DNA from: CAYJXJ01 sp964374095
GTDB lineage: Bacteria > Elusimicrobiota > Elusimicrobia > UBA1565 > UBA9628
Direction of reading: 5' to 3'
DNA length: 10,587 nt
Assembly: GCA_964374095.1 (NCBI GenBank)
Contig: CAYJXJ010000164.1
Span: forward strand, 1-10,587
The notes beneath the pieces were generated by a model. It ran no database searches, was not told the DNA's origin, and saw only the letters and a list, made by a program, of their open reading frames with translations. Below, piece after piece: positions 1 to 5,290 of this stretch (its first letter is position 1; every line of letters starts with the position of its first letter). A program made the translations under genes and the position numbers.

Positions 1-345
1 CAACGGCTTAGCCGTGTCCCAGTTCTTGCGCGGCTTGTCCCACTTGGCCTCGCGCCGCCCGACCGGCGGCTTCATCAGCAGGACGCCGAGCCCAACCGCG
101 CCGGCGAACATCCCGGAGAAGCCGTACCAGTCGTAGCGGATCTCCCGCATTCGGGGCGCGGCCCACCGGCCCAACCGGCGGTTCTCCTTCATAAGGAGGC
201 TGAACGTCCGCCAGGGCATGAAGGCCAGGAAGAGGAAGATGGCCGCCGCGATCACCGCGGCGGCGCTCTTCTTCCAGCCTTTTCCGAGGCCGATCAGCCC
301 GGCGCAGAAGACGGCCATGCAGACGAGGAACTGGGGTTGGGTCAC
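1..345 (-). CDS. Small membrane protein, C-terminus cut by window edge
   Basis: Unrecognised membrane protein; 115 codons are visible and no stop is reached before base 1. The GTG start at 345 overlaps the TGA of the upstream gene (GTGA), and a strong AGGAGG lies 9 bases upstream, which fixes this start even though a dead-end ATG sits between them. Hydrophobic segments lie at about residues 6-21, 28-44 and 76-91. Between the second and third is a basic stretch with RR and GRW, and a charged K/R/W-rich tail follows the third. Overlap with the Replic_Relax-like gene implies translational coupling, so it may belong to a conjugation or replication module (inference). No family assignment is possible from what is visible. 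Confidence 0.7.
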   Translation of the reverse strand, partial: MTQPQFLVCMAVFCAGLIGLGKGWKKSAAAVIAAAIFLFLAFMPWRTFSLLMKENRRLGRWAAPRMREIRYDWYGFSGMFAGAVGLGVLLMKPPVGRREAKWDKPRKNWDTAKPL

Positions 346-1442
346 TGGTCCATGCCTCCTGTCGTTCGAGGAGCGCCGCCCGCAGGGCGGTCTCCGGCCG
401 CAGGGTCTCCTTCCGGGGACGGGGAAGGAGACGGTAGAGGAAGGGGGTGGGGGCGGGCGTCGCTTGCCGGCGGCGCAGCGGACTGACCCCGCCGCGTCAG
501 CGGCGGGGTGAGCGTCCCGACGCGAACGCGTTGGGACGGCGGAGCGAACGGCCCGGCGGCGGGCCCGCCCCCTGCCGAAACGTCCTGGCGGGCTGGCGGG
601 CCGGCCGGCGGGACGCGCTGGGAAGCGGCGCCCGCATAGGGGACGGCAGCGGGCCGCAGGACCACCGAACGACCCGGCTCGTAACCCACGAAACGGCAGC
701 GGCCCCTCCCCTGCCGGAATTCCCCGAGTTCCGCGACCAGGACGAAACCCGCCCTGAAGTGCTGGGCCAGCTCCAGAATGAATCTCTTGCCCCCGGGCCA
801 AGCCGTCAGATAGAGGAGGAGGCCGTTCTCCGGGAGGATCAGGCGCATGGTGCGCCAGCGCTCCCCGTACTCCTCCTTGGACTTCTGGCCGCGCTCGATC
901 TCCACGCCCTTGGGCTCGGAATCGTCCGCGATCCAAAGGTCCGGGACGATCCGGGAGTCCGTGGCGGGCCGGCCGCCGCGGCCCTTCCACTCCACGCGCT
1001 CGCGCGCGGTCAGGACCTCGAGGCCGAGCAATTCCGCGAGCATCAGACCCACGGCGTTGGCGGTCAATTCGTGGGTCGCGAGCGCGTCCGAAATGCGGTG
1101 CCGGAAGCCCGGCAGCCGCGCCAGGCCGGCCTGTTTCAGGGCCTCGTGGCCCCGCTCCGTCAGGGTGAAAAGGGCCGCCTGATGCGGCAACTGATGGGCC
1201 TTCAAGAAGCCGTGCCTGGCCAGCTTGACGACCCGCCGGGACCGGCCTCGCCAGTGGTCCCGTTTCACGGTCTCGTTGAAGAAAAGCCGAATCGAAGTCG
1301 CCTGATCGGAACCACGCGGGAGAGCCAGTCCATTGAGCTGTCCCAGGCCCAAGACGCCGTACACCTCCAGGGCCGAAAGCCACTTCCAGTCCGTAGGCTG
1401 GAGCCGCACCCGCTCCGCGGAGTTCCGCAGTTCGTTCTTCAT
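342..1442 (-). CDS. Replication-relaxation (Replic_Relax-like) protein
   Basis: A predicted 366-aa DNA-associated protein resembling the Replic_Relax / MobC-like family of plasmids and integrative elements. An N-terminal winged-helix-like part (about residues 15-95, with a region reading FTLTERGHEAL) is followed by ATHELTAN (about 122-129) and VPDLWIAD (about 166-173). Then comes VEIERGQKSKEEYGERW (about 180-196), the pattern of a conserved H, then PD, then E-x-E and a K/Y helix that I associate with this family; it also recalls a PD-(D/E)XK nuclease core (inference). The last 100 residues are a low-complexity Pro/Ala/Arg tail ending in MDQ. I chose the ATG at 1442 because the extra 57 residues available upstream are Trp/Gln-rich and come from the repeat-bearing non-coding stretch; no clear ribosome binding site supports either start. 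The stop overlaps the next gene's GTG. Family call is by motif memory, not a search. Confidence 0.7.
   Translation of the reverse strand: MKNELRNSAERVRLQPTDWKWLSALEVYGVLGLGQLNGLALPRGSDQATSIRLFFNETVKRDHWRGRSRRVVKLARHGFLKAHQLPHQAALFTLTERGHEALKQAGLARLPGFRHRISDALATHELTANAVGLMLAELLGLEVLTARERVEWKGRGGRPATDSRIVPDLWIADDSEPKGVEIERGQKSKEEYGERWRTMRLILPENGLLLYLTAWPGGKRFILELAQHFRAGFVLVAELGEFRQGRGRCRFVGYEPGRSVVLRPAAVPYAGAASQRVPPAGPPARQDVSAGGGPAAGPFAPPSQRVRVGTLTPPLTRRGQSAAPPASDARPHPLPLPSPSPSPEGDPAAGDRPAGGAPRTTGGMDQ
486..509. repeat. GC-rich hairpin inside the Replic_Relax-like tail
   Basis: A perfect 10-bp inverted repeat, ACCCCGCCGC / GCGGCGGGGT, around the tetraloop GTCA. Outer GGAC (480-483) and GTCC (514-517) could extend it across a small internal loop. 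It lies within the low-complexity C-terminal tail coding region, so that tail may have grown by insertion of an extragenic palindromic element (inference). Confidence 0.6.
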
Positions 1443-1581
1443 CTTCAGGAGTTGATTTCGTCTGAGATTCCGGCCTGCCAGAACCCATTTCCAGAGACAC
1501 GCATCAGGTTGGAATCCTCCTGTCCGTTGTTGTTGTTCCACCAAACCAACCACCCACCTCTGCTGCCCCCATGCCCACCAC

Positions 1582-1647
1582 CTTCCCGACCACGGTCCCA
1601 TCCCAAACCACAATCCTCACTGTGGTTGTGGGAGCGTGGTCGGGAAG
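1582..1647. repeat. Long imperfect inverted repeat (hairpin)
   Basis: Outer arms CTTCCCGACCACG (1582-1594) and CGTGGTCGGGAAG (1635-1647) pair perfectly over 13 bp. After one mismatch a second stem, TCCCA (1596-1600) with TGGGA (1629-1633), continues. After an asymmetric bulge, ACCACA (1607-1612) pairs with TGTGGT (1621-1626) around the loop ATCCTCAC. There is no T tract on either side, so it is not an intrinsic terminator. A mismatched, bulged long hairpin of this kind is typical of sites recognised as single-stranded DNA or by relaxosome proteins (inference). Confidence 0.75.
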
Positions 1648-1723
1648 CGAAATCGGCGCAGCCGATGGAGAGGTGGGCAGAATTGGGCAGCAGAATCCGC
1701 CGCTTTTCAGCTCCCGCTACCCC

Positions 1724-1773
1724 TGCAACCCCCTCTGCAACCCGTTGCATAGGGGGTTGCATACCCGGTTGCA
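1724..1773. repeat. Array of five TGCAAC hexamers at 12-bp pitch
   Basis: TGCAAC occurs forward at 1724-1729 and 1736-1741 and as its complement GTTGCA at 1744-1749, 1756-1761 and 1768-1773. Spacing is exactly 12 bp within each orientation. The array also builds a perfect 11-bp inverted repeat (TGCAACCCCCT 1724-1734 with AGGGGGTTGCA 1751-1761) and a central palindrome (TGCAAC-CC-GTTGCA, 1736-1749). It starts 27 bp beyond the stop codon of the RHH gene. Regular repeats of this type are binding arrays for RHH regulators or iteron-binding initiators; which of the two is unknown. Confidence 0.8.
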
Positions 1774-1800
1774 GACCCGCCTCGTTCGTTTTCACCCGAT

Positions 1801-2019
1801 CTACTCCTGGGAGCTGAACGACTTCAGCAGGCACTGGAGCGCCTCGGAAACCACGCGCTCACGGGTCACGTCCTCGCCCGTTCGGCGCGCCATGCGGACC
1901 TGGGAGTGGGACAGATTTCCGTAGTCCGCCATGGTCAAGTTCAGCGTGATCTGAATGCTCTTCCCCTGCCTTCCTCGCCCCTCCTTAGGGCTGGCTTCCT
2001 GCGCCTCTTGGGTCTCCAT
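1801..2019 (-). CDS. Ribbon-helix-helix DNA-binding protein (putative)
   Basis: A 72-aa protein. A charged, flexible N-terminus (about residues 1-20) is followed by a strand-like segment SIQITLNL (about 21-28). A first helix runs through LSHSQVRMARRTG, a short turn follows, and a second helix reads TRERVVSEALQCLLKSF near the C-terminus. That strand-helix-helix order and length fit the CopG/Arc/ParG ribbon-helix-helix fold, in which paired strands of a dimer read the major groove. AAAAGGAGG lies 5 bases before the ATG, a strong ribosome binding site. The gene lies just upstream of the TGCAAC array, its most obvious candidate target. It could be an autorepressor, a partition factor or a relaxosome accessory protein; the sequence does not decide. 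Fold assignment is from pattern only. Confidence 0.65.
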   Translation of the reverse strand: METQEAQEASPKEGRGRQGKSIQITLNLTMADYGNLSHSQVRMARRTGEDVTRERVVSEALQCLLKSFSSQE

Positions 2020-2120
2020 CCGCGCCTCCTTTTCGCCTGGTCTTCGGGTAACGGGCAGGTGGGGATTGCTAGACGCTGGCTCCCCGAGTTTTCACCGACT
2101 GGCTACCGATCTGCCCGCAA

Positions 2121-2134
2121 AGTGCCCCGGCACT
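2121..2134 (-). terminator. Weak hairpin after the sigma-like gene
   Basis: The palindrome AGTGCC-CC-GGCACT begins four bases beyond the stop codon of the sigma-like gene. Read on the minus strand it is followed only by TTTGCGGGC, so it is at best a weak terminator. It may instead stabilise the message or lower expression of the downstream RHH gene. Confidence 0.35.
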
Positions 2135-2137
2135 AGA

Positions 2138-2884
2138 TCATTCGTTTGGGGAGCCCGAATCCGGGACACTTCCGGCCATTCCACGCGCCTTCATGAGGTC
2201 CTTCCACCACTTGCGGCTCTTTATTCCTCTGCGGCGCCGGTCGGTCAGAACAATCTGGATCGCCTCCTCGATCAGCGACTCCTTGAGGAGTATCTCCAGG
2301 GAATCGGCGTTCCCCTGGCTCGCGGGAGCCTCTCTGGCCTCGGCGTCATCGGCCTCGATGCGGACGCCGTCTCTCTGCGCGCCGCCGGGCTTGGGCGACC
2401 CGCCCGGCTGGGTGGGACCGGAGCCGAGAGCGTCCTGCTCCCGGTGCAGCCTGCGGAACCGGTCCACGGCCACGTGCTTGAGGGTCCGGAAGAAGTTGGC
2501 GGGCTGGGTTTTTCCGGCGGCGAGCCTCGCGAAGGCCTCGGAAACGGCGTCTTCCGCGTCCTCCTCACGGTCCAGGAAGGCCTTGGCGAAAGCCAAGGCT
2601 TCCTCGCGGGTGGCCAGGAAGAACTCCGCGAGCTCCTTCTGCCGTCTGTCCTCTTCGAGGACCTCTCGAAGAAGGCGTTCCGCGATCTCCTGGGCATGGG
2701 TCTCCCAGTGGTTGAGACCTCGGCCGAGCCGCCTCTCCTTTTCCTGGACGAGGCGCCCCAGCGCGGCCTGAGCGGCCGTCTCAAGGTCTTGCGGCGGCGG
2801 GTCTAGGCGGCGGGCTGCGTCATGAACGAGTTGTGCTTCCCACTGATACCCAACGTTGCTGTCCTGAACGATGTTCGGTGCCAT
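2138..2884 (-). CDS. Sigma-70 region-2-like protein, no recognisable region 4
   Basis: A 248-aa protein. Residues about 94-148 read like region 2 of ECF-type sigma factors: EALAFAKAFLDREEDAEDAVSEAF, then NFFRTLKHVAVDRFRRLHRE, the equivalent of the core-binding and -10 recognition helices. The preceding 90 residues are charged helices (ETHAQEIAERLLREVLEEDRR). After region 2 comes a Gly/Pro-rich linker (152-192), then a basic segment with DRRRRGIKSRKWWKDL (about 215-230) that does not resemble a region 4 helix-turn-helix. AAAGGAG lies 7 bases before the ATG. It might be a divergent sigma factor of a mobile element, an anti-sigma or core-binding decoy, or simply a DNA-binding protein. Gene reality is well supported; function is inference. 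Confidence 0.65.
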   Translation of the reverse strand: MAPNIVQDSNVGYQWEAQLVHDAARRLDPPPQDLETAAQAALGRLVQEKERRLGRGLNHWETHAQEIAERLLREVLEEDRRQKELAEFFLATREEALAFAKAFLDREEDAEDAVSEAFARLAAGKTQPANFFRTLKHVAVDRFRRLHREQDALGSGPTQPGGSPKPGGAQRDGVRIEADDAEAREAPASQGNADSLEILLKESLIEEAIQIVLTDRRRRGIKSRKWWKDLMKARGMAGSVPDSGSPNE

Positions 2885-2948
2885 GAATGATCTCCTTTGT
2901 GATCACCCTCGGCCTCCGGTTCTCGGTCAGCGAGCAGGTGCTATCTTG

Positions 2949-2977
2949 CGCCCCGTGGGGCGTCCGACGATGCGTCG
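2949..2977. repeat. Two adjacent palindromes upstream of the sigma-like gene
   Basis: CGCCCC-GT-GGGGCG (2949-2962) and CGACG-ATG-CGTCG (2965-2977) sit back to back in the 96-bp gap between the stop of the 130-aa gene and the start of the sigma-like gene. No T tract follows on the minus strand, so they could be operators or RNA hairpins in the leader rather than a terminator. No convincing promoter elements were found in this gap. Confidence 0.45.
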
Positions 2978-2980
2978 TTG

Positions 2981-3373
2981 TTAAGCTGCGACTGGCTGTC
3001 TTGCCCTGATCCCACCTCCTTCGCGCCGGCCTTCCTGCGCCGGCTGCGCGCTCAGGTCCATGCCTTCTTGCTGCATCGAGACGAGGACCGGCCGGCCGTC
3101 GCCGAAGTGCACTTCCCCCAGGACTCCGTTCTCAAGCGCCTGGCAGAACCGCATGAAGCGCTGCCATTGCTCATCGAACGCGCCCGGGAGGAGGCACCGC
3201 GGCGGCTCGACTCCCCGGCCGAAGACGAAGGTGTACTGGACCTCCTTGAAGGAGACGACGGCCCCGTCCTGGACGGTCAGGCCCCTCATCTTGCTGTACG
3301 GAAACTGATCCCGGACGACGTGGAACAGTTGAGTCCACGTCGCTTCCTTTCCCCTGAAGTCTATCCCTGACAT
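2981..3373 (-). CDS. Hypothetical protein, 130 aa
   Basis: I do not recognise this protein. The ATG at 3373 has AGAGGTG six to seven bases upstream, a fair ribosome binding site. The first 110 residues look like a compact soluble alpha/beta protein with alternating hydrophobic strands and aromatic positions (TWTQLFHVVRDQFPYSKM, VQYTFVFGRG, QWQRFMRFCQAL). The last 20 residues are Gln/Arg/Gly-rich and probably disordered. It is the first gene of the minus-strand series and starts about 70 bases after the U tract of the terminator at 3447-3484, so read-through there would control it. A plus-strand frame of similar length exists over the same bases but has a less protein-like composition. Confidence 0.6.
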   Translation of the reverse strand: MSGIDFRGKEATWTQLFHVVRDQFPYSKMRGLTVQDGAVVSFKEVQYTFVFGRGVEPPRCLLPGAFDEQWQRFMRFCQALENGVLGEVHFGDGRPVLVSMQQEGMDLSAQPAQEGRREGGGIRARQPVAA

Positions 3374-3443
3374 CGCTTCACCTCTAGCACGGCTCGGCGT
3401 TCCGCTGAAGAGGCCGATCTTTGCAGCCGTTCACGCGGCAGAC

Positions 3444-3484
3444 AATAAAAAAACGGGAAACGAGCGACGGCTCTCGTTCCCCGT
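3444..3484 (-). terminator. Rho-independent terminator reading leftward
   Basis: On the minus strand ACGGGGAACGAG (3484-3473) pairs with CTCGTTTCCCGT (3464-3453) over 12 bp with one A-C mismatch and an 8-base loop. The stem runs straight into seven T residues (3453-3447). On the plus strand there is no T tract, so it works in one direction only. No minus-strand protein gene lies upstream of it, so it must end a non-coding transcript or act as an attenuator for the downstream 130-aa gene. Confidence 0.85.
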
Positions 3485-3660
3485 GGACCCAACCCGTTTA
3501 CGGCGGGTTCGTGGATACCCCCGCGCCAATTCGCGGAGCTACACGGCGTCTGCCAGAGGGCGCCGGGAACATCCCGGCTCCCAACCCTGAGTGGGCAATT
3601 TCGCCGCCACGCGCAGCCCCCGACGAGGCCGGCACGATTGCCCCGGGATCCCCCCATCGA
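3444..3660 (-). ncRNA. Candidate structured RNA or attenuated leader
   Basis: Read on the minus strand, successive stems precede the terminator: GGGCAAT/ATTGCCC (3637-3643 with 3593-3599), the perfect GCCGGGA-TGT-TCCCGGC hairpin (3578-3562), GGCG/CGCC with a bulged TCT/AGA (3564-3545), CGTG/CACG enclosing CCGCG/CGCGG (3545-3510), and AACCCG/CGGGTT (3509-3491). The GTTCCC arm near 3570 could also pair with GGGAAC in the terminator stem, giving an alternative antiterminating fold. I could not match it to a known riboswitch, tmRNA, SRP RNA or RNase P RNA. A short resemblance to the GCTCCGCGNNTTGG stretch of 6S RNA is not enough for a call. The 5' end is a guess. Confidence 0.45.
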
Positions 3661-3664
3661 ATCG

Positions 3665-3714
3665 TTGCGTTCGGAAAGACCTATTTGCGTTCGCAACGCT
3701 CGAAATGCTAAGAT
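3665..3714 (+). promoter_or_regulatory. Promoter and duplicated boxes for the regulator operon
   Basis: TTGCGTTCG occurs at 3665-3673 and again at 3685-3693, exactly 20 bp apart. The second copy forms TTGCG-TT-CGCAA (3685-3696), and CGCAACG (3692-3698) mirrors CGTTGCG at 3663-3669. TTGCGT (3685-3690) can serve as a -35 and TAAGAT (3709-3714) as a -10, with an 18-bp spacer, so the predicted start site falls at about 3721-3725. The duplicated boxes look like an operator overlapping the -35. No good sigma-54 (-24/-12) site was found here. Confidence 0.5.
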
Positions 3715-3724
3715 AATCGCCTTC

Positions 3725-5077
3725 ATGCCAAACCTCTCCATCCTTGTAGTGGAAGACGAACCCCTGGCGCGGAAGGTCCTGGCGGATCGCCTGAACGGCC
3801 ACCAGGTCGATTTCGCCGCGGACATGGCGACCGCGCACGAGAAGCTCCAAGCGGGTGCCCATGATATCTGCTTCATCGACCTCAAGCTCGCCCAAACCGA
3901 CGATTGCTCCGGCCTGAAGCTGATTCCCCTGGCGGCGGCCAAGCGGATCTACACCGTGGTCATGTCCGGCCACGACTCGGACAAGCACGTCAACCAGGCC
4001 TACTCCCTAGGCTGCGATGACTTCTACGCGAAGGGCAACGAGCAGGCGAACGTAACCGACGTTCTCGCGCGATTCCTCCGCGATAGGCAGAAATCGAAGA
4101 AGGACAGCCTCTTCGAGGAGCGGTTCGTCACCAAGGATGCTGAAACGCGGTCGGCGGTCGAGGATGCGCTCAAGTACGCCGCCTCCGACCTGCCCGTCCT
4201 CATCCTGGGGCCCTCCGGCACCGGCAAGACGAGCCTCGCCCGCATCATTCACGACTATTCGAGCCGCTCCGGGGAGTTCGTCGCCATCAACTGCTCGGCC
4301 TACACCGAGGACCTGCTTGAAGCGGAGCTCTTCGGCTACCGCAAGGGCGCCTTCACCGGGGCGGCCGAGACCCGCAAGGGCAAGCTGCTGCTGGCCGACC
4401 AGGGCACGCTGTTCCTGGATGAGATAGGCTCCATGAGCCTCAAGATGCAGACCAAGCTCCTCAAGGCCATCGAGGAGAAGACGTTCTATCCCCTCGGCTC
4501 CGAGAAGCCGGAGACCTCCCGGTTCCGCATCGTCAGCGCGACTCTCGAGGATCTCCAGGGCCTCATCAAGGCCGGGAAGCTGCGCTTCGACTTCTACCAG
4601 CGCATCCACGGCCTGACCATTCAGCTCAAGCCTCTGGCGCTGAGAAAGGACGACCTCTTCGCCCTCATGTCTTTCTTCATGCGCGGGAGCCGAAGGCTCT
4701 CTTTCTCGCCGGAGGCCAGGGACCAGATCGAACGGCATGACTGGCCCGGAAACGTCCGCGAGCTCAAGAAGTTCGTGGACCTCCTGGTGGCCGGCCAGGA
4801 GGGCCGCGTCACGCCCGAGACGGTCCTCAAGCTCATCAAGACCCTATCCGTTGAAGAGGGCGGCGGCTTCGTGACGGAGGAGCAGTACCGCTTCGCGCTC
4901 CGGCACGGGCTCAACGAGGCCATGGACCGCTTCGTGGACGCGATCATCGGCCGGAGCCTGGAGGAGAGCGGCGGCAAAAAGACCAAGGTCCTCGCCGAAC
5001 TCAAGATCGCGACGCGCCTGCTCTACGTTTCCCTGAAGAGGATGGCCGGCCGCGCCAAGGAGGCATCCGAAGCATGA
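3725..5077 (+). CDS. NtrC-family sigma-54-dependent response regulator
   Basis: A 450-aa bacterial enhancer-binding protein that would open promoter complexes of sigma-54 polymerase by ATP hydrolysis after phosphorylation. The receiver domain (about 4-118) has acidic E10/D11, phosphoacceptor D52, S81 and K103. The AAA+ domain (about 130-350) has Walker A GPSGTGKT (162-169), an intact GAFTGA loop (208-213) that contacts sigma-54, Walker B GTLFLDEIG (227-235), arginine-finger region LRFDFYQRI (286-294) and DWPGNVREL (339-347). The C-terminus (about 415-442, KKTKVLAELKIATRLLYVSL) looks like a diverged Fis-type helix-turn-helix. I chose the ATG at 3725 because the receiver begins immediately there; the frame extends upstream to 3638, but those residues fall in the promoter. 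There is no Shine-Dalgarno, so the mRNA may be nearly leaderless. Its stop overlaps the next gene by ATGA. Confidence 0.93.
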   Translation: MPNLSILVVEDEPLARKVLADRLNGHQVDFAADMATAHEKLQAGAHDICFIDLKLAQTDDCSGLKLIPLAAAKRIYTVVMSGHDSDKHVNQAYSLGCDDFYAKGNEQANVTDVLARFLRDRQKSKKDSLFEERFVTKDAETRSAVEDALKYAASDLPVLILGPSGTGKTSLARIIHDYSSRSGEFVAINCSAYTEDLLEAELFGYRKGAFTGAAETRKGKLLLADQGTLFLDEIGSMSLKMQTKLLKAIEEKTFYPLGSEKPETSRFRIVSATLEDLQGLIKAGKLRFDFYQRIHGLTIQLKPLALRKDDLFALMSFFMRGSRRLSFSPEARDQIERHDWPGNVRELKKFVDLLVAGQEGRVTPETVLKLIKTLSVEEGGGFVTEEQYRFALRHGLNEAMDRFVDAIIGRSLEESGGKKTKVLAELKIATRLLYVSLKRMAGRAKEASEA

Positions 5078-5283
5078 ACGCCGCAGGCCCCCAAAACTCC
5101 TTGGACGACCTGATCCACGACGTGAACTCCAAGTGCTCCAGCCTCAAGAACGCCGCCGCGCTGCTGAGGAAGGCCTCCGAGAGCGAAAAGCGCGAACTTT
5201 TGACGCTCATGGCCCAGGAAGCCCGGACCCTCGCGGAATCCCTCGCCAACGGCGAGGGCGCGCCAGCCACCGGAGCGAGCTGA
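5074..5283 (+). CDS. Stand-alone DHp-like histidine phosphotransfer protein (putative)
   Basis: A 69-aa protein made of two helices. The first reads LDDLIHDVNSKCSSLKNAAALLR and has the H-D-x-N signature (H15) of the phosphoacceptor helix of HisKA-type kinases. The second reads KRELLTLMAQEARTLAESLA, matching the second DHp helix. There is no room for an ATPase domain. Its ATG overlaps the stop of the regulator gene (ATGA), so the two are translationally coupled and probably made in fixed ratio. A likely role is phosphate shuttle, phosphatase or scaffold for the regulator's receiver (inference). It could instead be a kinase remnant, but the compact, stop-bounded gene and retained histidine argue against decay. 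Confidence 0.65.
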   Translation: MNAAGPQNSLDDLIHDVNSKCSSLKNAAALLRKASESEKRELLTLMAQEARTLAESLANGEGAPATGAS

Positions 5284-5290
5284 GGGGCAG

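Larger units (their letters stand above)
1443..1800. other. Non-coding 358-bp stretch, candidate replication or transfer origin region
   Basis: No convincing gene lies between the RHH gene and the Replic_Relax-like gene. The stretch contains the 66-base imperfect hairpin (1582-1647) and the TGCAAC array (1724-1773). A DNA-binding RHH gene directly upstream and a relaxation-type gene directly downstream on the same strand are the usual neighbours of an oriV or oriT. No AT-rich unwinding region or nick consensus could be recognised, so the origin role is inference. Confidence 0.45.
3374..3724. other. Divergent intergenic region
   Basis: These 351 bp separate the minus-strand module from the plus-strand signalling cluster. 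They hold a minus-strand intrinsic terminator, a dense set of inverted repeats annotated as a candidate RNA, and a plus-strand promoter with duplicated boxes. No convincing protein-coding frame was found. A plus-strand frame from 3638 is only an upstream extension of the regulator gene. Confidence 0.7.

Noticed and set aside
1724..1773. CRISPR array
   Set aside because: The repeats are only 6-8 bp, occur in both orientations, and have 12-bp pitch with no spacers. There are no cas genes in the window.
447..1817. Long plus-strand open frame of 456 codons
   Set aside because: It is antisense to the Replic_Relax-like gene and has a composition typical of a GC-rich shadow frame (runs of Gly/Arg/Pro, no domain pattern), while the opposite strand shows recognisable motifs and an overlap with the next gene.
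1445..1834. Minus-strand frame of 129 codons over the repeat region
   Set aside because: It translates the TGCAAC array and the long hairpin into repetitive Gly/Asn/Trp-rich sequence and overlaps the end of the RHH gene; the repeats explain the DNA better than a protein.
1955..2806. Plus-strand frame of 283 codons
   Set aside because: It is antisense to the sigma-like gene, which has a strong ribosome binding site and recognisable region 2 helices.
2978..3370. Plus-strand frame of 130 codons opposite the hypothetical gene
   Set aside because: It is the mirror frame of the minus-strand gene, has no ribosome binding site, and has less protein-like composition. The minus frame also fits the strand of its neighbours.
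3594..3607. Possible sigma-54 promoter (GG-N10-GC) in the divergent region
   Set aside because: Only the GG and GC pairs fit. The flanking bases do not match TGGCAC-N5-TTGCA, and such spacing is expected by chance in GC-rich DNA.
3444..3660. 6S RNA
   Set aside because: A short GCTCCGCG-NN-TTGG resemblance to the E. coli 6S RNA was noticed, but the overall closing stem and central bubble could not be reconstructed.
3638..3724. Upstream start extending the NtrC-type regulator by 29 residues
   Set aside because: The extension covers the promoter boxes, has no ribosome binding site, and the receiver domain begins immediately at the ATG at 3725.
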